Assembly (NCBI GenBank): GCA_016841565.1
Contig: JAENYX010000020.1
Coordinates: 1-46,297, forward strand
Length of the DNA stretch: 46,297 nt
Source of the DNA: Clostridium thermobutyricum
GTDB taxonomy: Bacteria > Bacillota > Clostridia > Ch29
Direction: 5' to 3'
The notes beneath the pieces were generated by a model. That model was not told the DNA's origin. It ran no database searches and saw only the letters and a list, made by a program, of their open reading frames with translations. Positions 29,563 to 37,252 of this stretch are shown here, in pieces (position 1 is the first letter of the stretch; every line of letters starts with the position of its first letter). The position numbers and the translations under genes are program-made.

Positions 29563-30099
29563 TTGGGGGGATGCCAAATAAGGAGAATTAGGTTTAGTGC
29601 GGTTGTTGCATTGATAATTTTACTTGCTGCATGCAGTCCTTCGCACGTAATTCCCGAATACATCGAACAATTTGCAGCGGATGGAGAAAGCATAAAAAGG
29701 CTGGACAGATTTGAAAGCCAGAGTATTACCGCAGTTTATATTATCCGCAGCGACGGGGAGGAAAAAAAGAGTATCATACAGGAGGCTGGAGCCGAGGGTT
29801 TTAAGGATATCATAAGGGTTCTGACTCTGATTGACGCTCAAACCGGGCTCATAGAAAAGGTAGAGGTGTTGGAACACCATGAAACCGAAGATTACGGCGG
29901 TTATGTCACTGAAGAATGGTTTCTGGACCGGTTTACCGGGAAAAATGCCAAAAACGGGCTCAAGCTTGTAAAAAGGGCTGCCAAGAGGCAGGAAGATATA
30001 GCGGCCATTACCGGTGCCACCTATACCAGCCAGGCGGTTATCGACGCAGTTAATCTGTGCCTGGAAAACTACAGGAAGATTAGTGAGGAGGTAAAATAG
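29563..30099 (+). CDS. FMN-binding (RnfG/NqrC-like) lipoprotein
   Basis: Exported protein of 178 residues: signal peptide with lipobox LLAAC (Cys about residue 24), then an FMN-binding domain ending in ITGATYTSQAV (about residue 150). In this family the Thr of the [ST]GATxxS/T motif can receive covalent FMN from the ApbE flavin transferase. The start is probably TTG 29563, eight bases after AAGGAG; no ATG is available in frame nearby. It is the first gene behind the Moco riboswitch and is separated by only three bases from the next lipoprotein. A role in electron transfer to the molybdopterin-fold partners outside the membrane is inferred. Confidence 0.85.
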   Translation: MGGCQIRRIRFSAVVALIILLAACSPSHVIPEYIEQFAADGESIKRLDRFESQSITAVYIIRSDGEEKKSIIQEAGAEGFKDIIRVLTLIDAQTGLIEKVEVLEHHETEDYGGYVTEEWFLDRFTGKNAKNGLKLVKRAAKRQEDIAAITGATYTSQAVIDAVNLCLENYRKISEEVK

Positions 30100-30102
30100 T
30101 AA

Positions 30103-31209
30103 ATGAATAAGCGAGTGAGGATGTTACAGTTTGTTGTGCTTATGCTGATTTTGACACTTACTGCCGCCGGTTGCTCTACGCCGGCCGAAAGCGGGAATAC
30201 GGCCGGAGGGCAGGAAGGGGAGAAAATAGTGATCTCAGGGCTTAAAAGCACCGATATTGAAGTTTCGGTGGAAGAGTTGAAAGGTTTGGATTCGGTTACG
30301 GTGGACGCCACGTCGGTCAGTTCTTCCGGAGAAGAGAACCAATATACCGTGACCGGCCCATTGCTTGATGACCTTTTGAAGAAGTACGGCAAATCCCAGT
30401 GTGATCTTAATGGAATACGACTGGTGGCGGGAGACGGCTATTCCATAGAGGTTCCGCCCGAGGTACTGCAAAGCCGTGATTTGATTCTTGCCCATACCAT
30501 TGACGGACAGCCGCTGGACGAGAAAACACGTCCCATTAGGGCGGTGGTGCCGGAAGAAAGGGCAATGTACTGGATAAGGAACCTGGTAAGGATAGAGGTA
30601 TTGGAGGGTGCTCCGCAGGCCGAGGTGGGCAGGGTATATATACTCGAGACGCTTATTTCCCAGGCTGCAGCCGAGGATTATACATATTATGAGAGTACAG
30701 ACAAAGCTGTTAAGGTGGATGAGCTACTGGGATTGTTGAATTCTGACAGCCTGCCGGATACAGCTTCATTTGTAGCATCCGACGGCTTTGAAAAGAACGA
30801 GCAGCTGGACATACTTTCGGAAGGTTACATAAAATTTACCGGCGAGGACGCTCCTTTGTTTTTGTCCCCCGATTTGCCCAAGGGTATGCACATCAAGAGC
30901 ATCTATTTATGTACCCTTGGCGATATGGCTTTGGTGTCTCAGGAAAAAGCCGTGGAGGTGCTGGGTACCAAAAAGGCGGAGGATAAGGAGGGAGTGAGCC
31001 TGGAAGAGATTGTTTCTCAGGCCGGTCTTACCGGTACCGACATGTATCTTCTGACGGCTGCCGATGGTTATACTGTGGAAATAATGAAAGATGATATAGA
31101 GAAGGGTATAGTATTCAGGAATAGCAAGGGACAAATTACCGTATTCTTTGAGGGCCTTCCCAAGAATACTCAGGTAAAGGACTTTCTTAGCATTGAAAGG
31201 ATGGAATAA
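30103..31209 (+). CDS. Lipoprotein with repeated molybdopterin-oxidoreductase-like domains
   Basis: Exported protein of 368 residues. Signal peptide and lipobox TAAGC (Cys near residue 24). The mature part shows the signature [V/T]A.DG[Y/F] three times: VAGDGYSIEV (30424-30453), VASDGFEKNE (about 30772) and TAADGYTVEI (about 31054). This motif is typical of small proteins related to the sulfite-oxidase molybdopterin-binding fold (PF00174-like). The first domain (about residues 45-165) is the most complete. No conserved molybdenum-ligating Cys is evident in the usual place, so it may bind a pterin or another ligand rather than act as an enzyme. The ATG follows GAGGAGGT. Function unproven. Confidence 0.75.
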   Translation: MNKRVRMLQFVVLMLILTLTAAGCSTPAESGNTAGGQEGEKIVISGLKSTDIEVSVEELKGLDSVTVDATSVSSSGEENQYTVTGPLLDDLLKKYGKSQCDLNGIRLVAGDGYSIEVPPEVLQSRDLILAHTIDGQPLDEKTRPIRAVVPEERAMYWIRNLVRIEVLEGAPQAEVGRVYILETLISQAAAEDYTYYESTDKAVKVDELLGLLNSDSLPDTASFVASDGFEKNEQLDILSEGYIKFTGEDAPLFLSPDLPKGMHIKSIYLCTLGDMALVSQEKAVEVLGTKKAEDKEGVSLEEIVSQAGLTGTDMYLLTAADGYTVEIMKDDIEKGIVFRNSKGQITVFFEGLPKNTQVKDFLSIERME

Positions 31210-31238
31210 ACCAACGACACCGGATGGGGGCCTTTCTT

Positions 31239-31982
31239 ATGATTGTACAAAGACTGATAGATGAAGTAAAACATGACGCTTTTTACAGAACCCTTTCCGA
31301 GGTACGGATAGGTATCGGATATACTGCGGTTGTTCTTGATGACGGCAGCTGCGGTGTATCCTATACCTTCAGGAACGAGCTGGGGCCTCAGTGCGGCCTT
31401 ATAGATCAAGCCGGAAACCTTTCAGGTACAAATTGCAGCCAAATAGTAGACTGGGCTATGGATTTAAATCTGGCTAAATGCGCAGTAGGCCTGGCGTGTA
31501 TAAATGCAATCCTTCAGCAGCGTCTTGAGGGCTTCTCCTCCGGCAATGCTCTTGAACAGATAGACTTCAGGCCGGGGGATACCGTCGGTATGATAGGCTA
31601 TTTCAAACCGGTTCTTGACAGGGTGGAGGGAAAGGCAAAAGACATATATATTTTCGAGCGCAACATAACCGACCGAGGTATTCTGCCCGACTGGGCAGAG
31701 GATATATACCTGCCTCAGTGCCATGTTGTAATAATTACCGGTACTACGCTGCTTAACAAGACCATTGATGGAATACTTGAGAAGTGCCAAAATGCAAGGG
31801 AGATAGTGGTGATGGGACCCACTGCGGCGTTATGCCCAAAAGTATACAATGGCCATGGCGTCACGCTGCTGGCCGGTGTCAAGGTTGTGAATGCCGAAAG
31901 AGTGTTGAATGCAGCCGGCGAAGGAGGCGGAGGCCTCGCGCTGAAGGATAGCGTGGTGCAGATATTCAAACGTCTTTGTTAG
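31239..31982 (+). CDS. DUF364/DUF4213 putative metal-chelating protein
   Basis: Cytoplasmic protein of about 247 residues. The N-terminal part (MIVQRLIDEVKHD...) resembles DUF4213 and the C-terminal part (GDTVGMIGYFKPV, TGTTLLNKTIDGIL, VVMGPTAALCPKV) is DUF364, a family proposed to chelate heavy metals and often found next to BtuCD-type ABC importers. I prefer ATG 31239 because family members begin there; ATG 31224 is 15 bases upstream and in frame. The gene lies inside the riboswitch operon, upstream of the FecCD-type importer, in agreement with handling of molybdenum or tungsten inside the cell. The biochemical role is not established. Confidence 0.85.
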   Translation: MIVQRLIDEVKHDAFYRTLSEVRIGIGYTAVVLDDGSCGVSYTFRNELGPQCGLIDQAGNLSGTNCSQIVDWAMDLNLAKCAVGLACINAILQQRLEGFSSGNALEQIDFRPGDTVGMIGYFKPVLDRVEGKAKDIYIFERNITDRGILPDWAEDIYLPQCHVVIITGTTLLNKTIDGILEKCQNAREIVVMGPTAALCPKVYNGHGVTLLAGVKVVNAERVLNAAGEGGGGLALKDSVVQIFKRLC

Positions 31983-32002
31983 CAGAATGCGGAGGTGGGA
32001 AT

Positions 32003-32407
32003 ATGAACAGCATTGAATGGGATATTGACAATCCACAGGTTGAAGAATTGATTGAAGCTGCAAGGGTACTGCATGGGGGCACCATAAGTATAGGTCTGGC
32101 GTTGGGTTTAAGGGCAGGAGTGAAAGCTATGGGTGCCCTTGGGCTGCAGAGAAAGGAAGCCCACAGGGTTGAGGTGTGCGGCAGCTATTGTTTTGCCCAG
32201 GGAGTGGAGGCCATAACCGGCTGCAGTGTACTGCGCGACAAAATGGTCTTTGAATATTGTGCCGGCGGAGATGCCATGCTTGACCTTTGGGGTCATGGCA
32301 AGCATATACGTATAAGACCCTATAAGAAGGTATTCAATGACGGGTGGCAGATTATGAATGTCAGGGAATGCGAAATTTTCGAAGAAATGGAGATATTGGT
32401 TCCATAG
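32003..32407 (+). CDS. FmdE-like protein with incomplete metal site
   Basis: Protein of 134 residues starting at ATG 32003 behind GGAGGTGGG. It resembles the FmdE family (named after a gene beside molybdenum formylmethanofuran dehydrogenase): LHGGTISIGLALGLRAG, then VEVCGSYCFAQGVEAITGCSV, then KMVFEYCAGG. In typical members the first motif is HGHxCPG, with His and Cys binding metal; here it reads HGGTISIG, so two ligands are missing, though later Cys residues remain. FmdE proteins cluster with molybdenum enzymes and metal importers. The function here is unknown, and the altered site may mean a different ligand. It follows DUF364 within 20 bases. Confidence 0.75.
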   Translation: MNSIEWDIDNPQVEELIEAARVLHGGTISIGLALGLRAGVKAMGALGLQRKEAHRVEVCGSYCFAQGVEAITGCSVLRDKMVFEYCAGGDAMLDLWGHGKHIRIRPYKKVFNDGWQIMNVRECEIFEEMEILVP

Positions 32408-32453
32408 CATGCAAAACGTCAATGTCAAGCCAATATAGAAGGAGGACAATAAC

Positions 32454-32948
32454 ATGGGAAAAAATAATATTATAAAAGTTTGTCCGGTAATAATACTGCT
32501 TTTAACAGCCTTAATTCTTGGAGGCTGCAGCCAGCCGGCCGTTGAAGCCCCTGCGATGGAAGAATGGAGCATAACCGTGGAGGTTGTCGGAGGAGATACA
32601 ATAGAGTTTACAAATGAAGATGCATTGGAAATAGGGCCGGTTGAAGTAAAGATTGCAGAGAAGGATAAGGATACCACCAAGGAAGAAGAGCTGTGGACCG
32701 GGGTTTTGCTTAAAGATATTCTGGAGTTTGCCGGAGTTGCCGATTTTTCGGTTGTGTCGGTGGAAGCATCCGACGGTTATTCAAGGGAATACGAGCCGGA
32801 TATTGTAAACAGCGAAGGTACAGCCCTGGGCTGGAGCCGCAATGGCGAGATTCTGGGCCAGGAAGACGGCTTTGTAAAACTGGTGGTTGACGGCAAAGGG
32901 AAGAACTGGCAGATTAAGCAGGTTGCCAAGATAGTTGTAATCCCATAA
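32454..32948 (+). CDS. Lipoprotein with single molybdopterin-fold-like domain
   Basis: Exported protein of 164 residues starting at ATG 32454 behind GAAGGAGG. Lipobox LGGC (Cys near residue 24). The mature domain runs WTGVLLKDILEFAGV (about residue 82), VEASDGYSREYEPDI (about residue 103), and ends KNWQIKQVAKIVVIP. This order (GVLL..LL..AG, then A.DGY, then a final basic strand) is shared with the proteins at 30103 and 38746 and with the molybdopterin oxidoreductase fold. There is no Cys in the mature domain. It sits nine bases before the importer permease and may be an accessory binding protein. Inferred role only. Confidence 0.78.
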   Translation: MGKNNIIKVCPVIILLLTALILGGCSQPAVEAPAMEEWSITVEVVGGDTIEFTNEDALEIGPVEVKIAEKDKDTTKEEELWTGVLLKDILEFAGVADFSVVSVEASDGYSREYEPDIVNSEGTALGWSRNGEILGQEDGFVKLVVDGKGKNWQIKQVAKIVVIP

Positions 32949-32956
32949 ATAGTGCC

Positions 32957-33964
32957 ATGAGAAAAAAACTGACAGCGGCAGGATTGATCACGGTTCCTTT
33001 TTTATTAGTTTTGGTATCACTGTTCATAGGAAGATACCCGTTGTCAATTGGCCAAGTGATAAGCGTTCTGGGTACCAAAGCCGGATTTTCCATTCCCGCC
33101 CCCCTTCCCGTATATATTAATGTGGTATGGGACATCCGGCTTCCCAGAGCAATTCTGGCAGCCTTTGTGGGGGGTAGCCTGGCGGTAAGCGGGGCGGCTT
33201 TTCAGGGGCTTTTCAGAAACCCGCTGGTAAGCTCGGGGGTGCTGGGTGTCAGCGCCGGCGCCGGGTTCGGGGCTTCACTGGCCATTATCCTGTTTGGTAG
33301 TGATACTTTTTATATCTATGCTTTTGCATTTTGTTTCGGAATCCTTGCGGTGGTTCTAAGCTATGTAATAGGCACCAATTACACTTCCACTCCCACCATT
33401 ATGCTGGTTCTGGGCGGAGTGGTGGTATCGTCCATATTCTCGTCTCTGGTATCATTGCTGAAATACATTGCCGATCCCTACGAGCAGCTTCCCAGCATAG
33501 TTTTCTGGCTTATGGGCAGTATGGCGTCGGCCAGATACAGGGATATTGTCATTTCGGCCATACCCATGTGGCTGGGTATGGCAGGTCTTGTTGCCATGAG
33601 GTGGCGGCTTAATGTCCTTTCGATGGACGACAGGGAGGCTCAGGCCCTGGGGGTGGATATAGTATTCGTAAAGGGGCTTGCCATTTTGCTTGCTACCCTG
33701 GCTACCGCCGGTGCGGTATGTGTCAGCGGGGTTATCGGTTGGGTAGGCCTGGTCGTTCCCCATATGGGAAGGATGCTGGTGGGCAATAATAATACAATAC
33801 TAATTCCCACATGTTTGTCCATTGGGGCGGGCTATCTGTTGATGGTGGATAATGTGGCAAGGACTCTCACCGGTTCCGAAATACCGCTGGGGATTTTGAC
33901 TTCAATAATAGGGGCACCGTTTTTTGTGTATCTCCTCAAGAAAACCAAGGGACGGGGATGGTGA
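32957..33964 (+). CDS. FecCD/BtuC-type ABC importer permease
   Basis: Integral membrane protein of 335 residues, typical length for FecCD permeases, with about nine to ten hydrophobic segments. Hallmarks: DIRLPRAILAAFVGGSLAVSG (about residue 57-77), FQGLFRNPLVSSGVLGVSAGA, and GVIGWVGLVVPHMGRMLVG (about residue 255), which includes the ATPase-contact helix. It forms one importer with the ATPase at 33968 and the binding protein at 34796. The family carries iron-siderophores, haem and cobalamin; Haemophilus MolBCA, of the same family, carries molybdate/tungstate. The Moco riboswitch and MobB in the same operon favour molybdate or tungstate here. The substrate is inferred. Confidence 0.92.
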   Translation: MRKKLTAAGLITVPFLLVLVSLFIGRYPLSIGQVISVLGTKAGFSIPAPLPVYINVVWDIRLPRAILAAFVGGSLAVSGAAFQGLFRNPLVSSGVLGVSAGAGFGASLAIILFGSDTFYIYAFAFCFGILAVVLSYVIGTNYTSTPTIMLVLGGVVVSSIFSSLVSLLKYIADPYEQLPSIVFWLMGSMASARYRDIVISAIPMWLGMAGLVAMRWRLNVLSMDDREAQALGVDIVFVKGLAILLATLATAGAVCVSGVIGWVGLVVPHMGRMLVGNNNTILIPTCLSIGAGYLLMVDNVARTLTGSEIPLGILTSIIGAPFFVYLLKKTKGRGW

Positions 33965-33967
33965 ATA

Positions 33968-34774
33968 ATGTCAATAATAGAGGTGGAAAAAGCGTCCTTT
34001 TCCTATGGACGGCAGAGGGTACTGGAGAATATCGGTTTTAATGTAAACGCGGGGGAAGTATTCTGCCTGTTCGGGCCCAACGGCTGCGGCAAGACCACAC
34101 TGATACAGTGCCTGCTGGGCTTACTTAAACCAAACAGCGGTACCATCAGGCTGCAGGGAAGAGATATAAGGAGCATGAAGACGGCAGAAATCGCCAGGGA
34201 GTTGTCATATATACCCCAGGTTCATGAAAAGCCCTTTCCCTATAAAGTACTCGACGTGGTGCTGATGGGCAGGGTTTCTTATACGGGTTTGTTCTCGCTG
34301 CCAAAGAAGCAGGACGTTAAGATAGCCGAGGAAGCCCTGGAGAGGGTAGGTATGCTGGGGTTTAAGGATAAGCCCTATACGCAGCTTAGCGGAGGGGAAA
34401 CGCAGCTGGTTATGGTGGCAAGGGCTCTGACTCAGAAAACGCCGGTTCTTGTTATGGATGAGCCGACGGCGCACCTTGATTTTAGAAACGAGCTAAGCTT
34501 TTTGGAGACCATCGTCCAGCTGGTTAAGGAAACAAAAATCACAGTGGTCATGGCCACTCATTTCCCCAACCATGCCTTTTATTTTGAGAATTCCAACATC
34601 GGGTCAAGGGTGGCCCTTATGAATGATACAATGTTCTATGCCCAGGGCAGGCCGGACCAGGTGCTGACTGAGAATAACATGTATAATATTTTTAATATAA
34701 AGTCAAAACTCATATGCCATGAATGGGAAGAAGGAAGATTAAAACAGATCTTTCCTGTAAAAACCTACGGATAG
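33968..34774 (+). CDS. FecE/BtuD-type ABC importer ATPase
   Basis: Peripheral ATPase of 268 residues energising the permease at 32957; the genes are three bases apart. Walker A GPNGCGKTT (about residue 37), Q-loop SYIPQVHEK, signature LSGGETQ (about residue 140), Walker B VLVMDEPTAHLD (about residue 160) and the switch His in VVMATHFP. All catalytic residues are present. The family is the one serving metal-chelate importers. Together with the binding protein it completes a BtuCDF-like set, proposed to import an oxyanion or chelate of molybdenum/tungsten because of operon context. Confidence 0.93.
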   Translation: MSIIEVEKASFSYGRQRVLENIGFNVNAGEVFCLFGPNGCGKTTLIQCLLGLLKPNSGTIRLQGRDIRSMKTAEIARELSYIPQVHEKPFPYKVLDVVLMGRVSYTGLFSLPKKQDVKIAEEALERVGMLGFKDKPYTQLSGGETQLVMVARALTQKTPVLVMDEPTAHLDFRNELSFLETIVQLVKETKITVVMATHFPNHAFYFENSNIGSRVALMNDTMFYAQGRPDQVLTENNMYNIFNIKSKLICHEWEEGRLKQIFPVKTYG

Positions 34775-34795
34775 TATTGCTTAAGGGGGAGTTCA

Positions 34796-35893
34796 ATGAA
34801 AAGCTTTGGCAGCAAACTTATACCAGTGATCGTTATCATATCATTTATTCTGTCCGGTTGCGGACAGACCGGAACACAGGATATACCGGACGCCGCCGAA
34901 AACCTACCCGGCTTTTATATAACCGACAGCTTCGGAAGGGAGGTTTTTATCCCTGATGAGGTGGAAAGCATCGCCTGCTTGTATTCCTTTGCGGGCTACG
35001 CCGTAAGTCTTCTTGGCAGGGGTGACGACCTGGTGGCGGTGCCCGACGGTCTGCAGAGAGATGTGATGCTGATGGATATAGTACCGCAGGTCAAAAAGGC
35101 GGCGGTACCCAGGAAATCAGGCAAAATAAACATTGAAGAGCTGCTCAGGCAAAACCCAGACGTTGTGATAATAAGAGGGGATACGGCCAGGGACCAAAAA
35201 GAGCTGGAGCAGCTGGAAAAGGCAAACCTTACTTATATAGTGGTTGATTATACAAATATAGAAGAGCAGCAGCAGGCCATATCAATTATAGGTCAGGTAA
35301 TAGGCCGCTCCGCACAGGCTTTGGCCTTCAACGACTATTACAATGGTATAATAAAAAAGGTAAATGAAGCTGTGGCCGATATACCAGAAGATGAAAGAAC
35401 AAGGATGTACCATTCGGAAAACCAGGCACTTAGGACAATTTACAGAAACGCGTTGCCCGCCGATTGGTCAAAGGCCGCAGGAGTTATTAACGTATCGGTG
35501 GGTGAAGAACTTAGCATGGTGAATAATGATTATTATGCTTCGTTGGAGCAGGTACTGCTATGGAACCCGGAGGTAATAATTGCAAATGAAAATTCCGCTA
35601 TGAAGTATATACTTGGGAACCCCCAGTGGTCGGGTATTGAAGCTGTGAAAAACAACAGAGTGTACCAGCTGCCCCAGGGGATATCCCGTTGGGGACACCC
35701 GGGATCGGTGGAAACGCCGCTGGCCATCCTGTGGACGGCAAAGACGGTGTACCCTGAATTGTTCCAACATATCGATATGGAAAGCGAGACCGAATATTTT
35801 TATAAGGAGTTTTTCGACTATCAGCTTTCACCCGAAATGATTGAGCAGATATTAAGAGGTGAAGGCTTAAGGAAACCCAAGGGGGAGGTATAG
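34796..35893 (+). CDS. Substrate-binding lipoprotein of the FecCD-type importer
   Basis: Exported protein of 365 residues: signal peptide, lipobox LSGC (Cys about residue 22), then a two-lobe class III binding-protein fold (TroA/BtuF-like). Family strands seen: ITDSFGREVFIPDEVESIACL, IEELLRQNPDVVIIRGD, and VLLWNPEVIIANENS near the second lobe, with a long connecting helix between. The C-terminal part (WGHPGSVETPLAILWTAK) is typical of iron-family binding proteins. ATG 34796 follows GGGGGAG. It delivers the substrate to the permease at 32957. Ligand unknown; molybdate or tungstate is preferred from context, iron-siderophore or cobalamin are alternatives. Confidence 0.9.
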   Translation: MKSFGSKLIPVIVIISFILSGCGQTGTQDIPDAAENLPGFYITDSFGREVFIPDEVESIACLYSFAGYAVSLLGRGDDLVAVPDGLQRDVMLMDIVPQVKKAAVPRKSGKINIEELLRQNPDVVIIRGDTARDQKELEQLEKANLTYIVVDYTNIEEQQQAISIIGQVIGRSAQALAFNDYYNGIIKKVNEAVADIPEDERTRMYHSENQALRTIYRNALPADWSKAAGVINVSVGEELSMVNNDYYASLEQVLLWNPEVIIANENSAMKYILGNPQWSGIEAVKNNRVYQLPQGISRWGHPGSVETPLAILWTAKTVYPELFQHIDMESETEYFYKEFFDYQLSPEMIEQILRGEGLRKPKGEV

Positions 35894-35895
35894 GA

Positions 35896-36645
35896 TTGAG
35901 GATACTGGTTTGTATCGATGATACCGACAATCTGGAAAGTAAAGGCACCGGTGCCCTTGCCCTGGAAATTTCCCAAGAAATAATGTCCGAAAAACTTGGG
36001 GTACCCAAATTCATATCGCGGCACCAGCTTTATGTGCACCGGGATATACCCTATACGTCCCATAACAGTGCCATGTGCTTTGAGGTGGACGGCGTGGAAA
36101 GCCAGGACTTAAAAAACATAAAGGAACTTTGCATAGGCTGCCTGGAAAGTAAAAGCGCCGGCGGATCGGATCCAGGGCTGTGTATTGTAGAATTGGATAA
36201 GCTGACCGACAAGCAGGGACTTATGGGGTTCGGCCAAAAGGCCAAGGCCAGCGTTCTTACCAAAAAGGAGGCTTACAAAACGGCCCAAAGGCTGGGTGTA
36301 CATCTGAGCGAGCATGGCGGTACCGGGGGCGGGGTGATAGGGGCCCTTGCCGGAGCGGGCTTAAGGCTGAGCGGAAATGACGGGCGTATTAAAGGCAAAT
36401 ACTTTGTCGGGCAACGGGACGAGGTGATGACTGCCGAGGAAATACTGAATAGCACAAATATAGATGAGATAAGGGAAGAAAACGGCCAGACCCTTGAAGG
36501 GCAAAAAAGCATACTGCTGGGTCAGAAGGTTAAGGGAGTGTTGCTTGACGGCAGGATTGTGCTGTTGGTTGAAAAAACGGAAGAGGCTCTACAGGACCGG
36601 GCGGAATGGAAAAATTTGCCCAAGTCAAAAATCAGGAAGTATTAG
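35896..36645 (+). CDS. TiaS-like protein (DDTD motif)
   Basis: Cytoplasmic protein of 249 residues, TTG start at 35896 with GGGGGAGG seven bases before, and only two bases after the previous stop. The N-terminus VCIDDTDNLESKGTG resembles the GIDDTD motif of archaeal TiaS, the enzyme that attaches agmatine to tRNA-Ile2 using ATP. Also seen: HQLYVHRDIPYTSHNSAMCF, GGTGGGVIGALAGAGLRLSG (about residue 140), a glycine-rich stretch. The nucleic-acid-binding C-terminal half of TiaS is absent, so it is not a tRNA enzyme by length. In this operon it may phosphorylate or adenylate a small molecule. Function unknown. Confidence 0.75.
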   Translation: MRILVCIDDTDNLESKGTGALALEISQEIMSEKLGVPKFISRHQLYVHRDIPYTSHNSAMCFEVDGVESQDLKNIKELCIGCLESKSAGGSDPGLCIVELDKLTDKQGLMGFGQKAKASVLTKKEAYKTAQRLGVHLSEHGGTGGGVIGALAGAGLRLSGNDGRIKGKYFVGQRDEVMTAEEILNSTNIDEIREENGQTLEGQKSILLGQKVKGVLLDGRIVLLVEKTEEALQDRAEWKNLPKSKIRKY

Positions 36646-36678
36646 GTCCGGTAAATACGATATCGGGGAGGTAGGACA

Positions 36679-37239
36679 ATGGCCTTTAGAAAATTTTTAT
36701 CCCGTTTCTCCATGTTCGATCTGGTGATTATAGCCATGATGGCGTCCCTGGGGGTGGCCATAAAACCGGTGGTAGTGCCGCTGGCTCACATAATAACCGG
36801 CCCGCTTTATATACCCGGAGGCGTTATTGCCGGGGGCTTTTATATGATGTGGATAGTATTGGGGGCGGGGCTTGTGGGAAAGCTGGGTACCGCAACGCTT
36901 ATTTCCATTGTCCAGGCCATAATGGTGATATCCATAGGTATCTTCGGCACCCACGGAATTATGAGCCTTCTGACCTACATACTACCCGGGCTTGCCATCG
37001 ACCTGGTGCTTCTGGTTTCACGGCATCGGGGCTGCTGCCTGGGCTGCTGCTTTATTTCGGGGATAGCCGCCAATATCAGTGGTACATTTCTTGTGAACCT
37101 TGTGTTTTTCAGGTTACCGCTTATACCGCTTGTCTTAAGCTTAAGCAGTGCGGCCCTGTCGGGGGGCTTGGGCGGCATTATTGCTTACAGTGTGATAAAA
37201 CAGTTCAGGAAATTAAATATTGGGAATCTGGGAGCCTAG
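36679..37239 (+). CDS. ECF transporter S component (YkoE/ThiW-like)
   Basis: Integral membrane protein of 186 residues with about five to six hydrophobic segments, as expected for an ECF substrate-capture subunit. The segment PLAHIITGPLYIPGGVIAGG (about residue 36) and the following aromatic/glycine-rich helices resemble YkoE-type S components, which serve thiamine pyrimidine (HMP) uptake. A Cys-rich loop RHRGCCLGCC (about residue 115) is unusual. ATG 36679 follows GGGAGG. Two ATPase genes and a T-component gene appear further down the same operon, making a full transporter. The substrate is unknown; a pterin or molybdopterin precursor is proposed from context. Confidence 0.78.
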   Translation: MAFRKFLSRFSMFDLVIIAMMASLGVAIKPVVVPLAHIITGPLYIPGGVIAGGFYMMWIVLGAGLVGKLGTATLISIVQAIMVISIGIFGTHGIMSLLTYILPGLAIDLVLLVSRHRGCCLGCCFISGIAANISGTFLVNLVFFRLPLIPLVLSLSSAALSGGLGGIIAYSVIKQFRKLNIGNLGA

Positions 37240-37252
37240 GGAGGTGTAAAGG

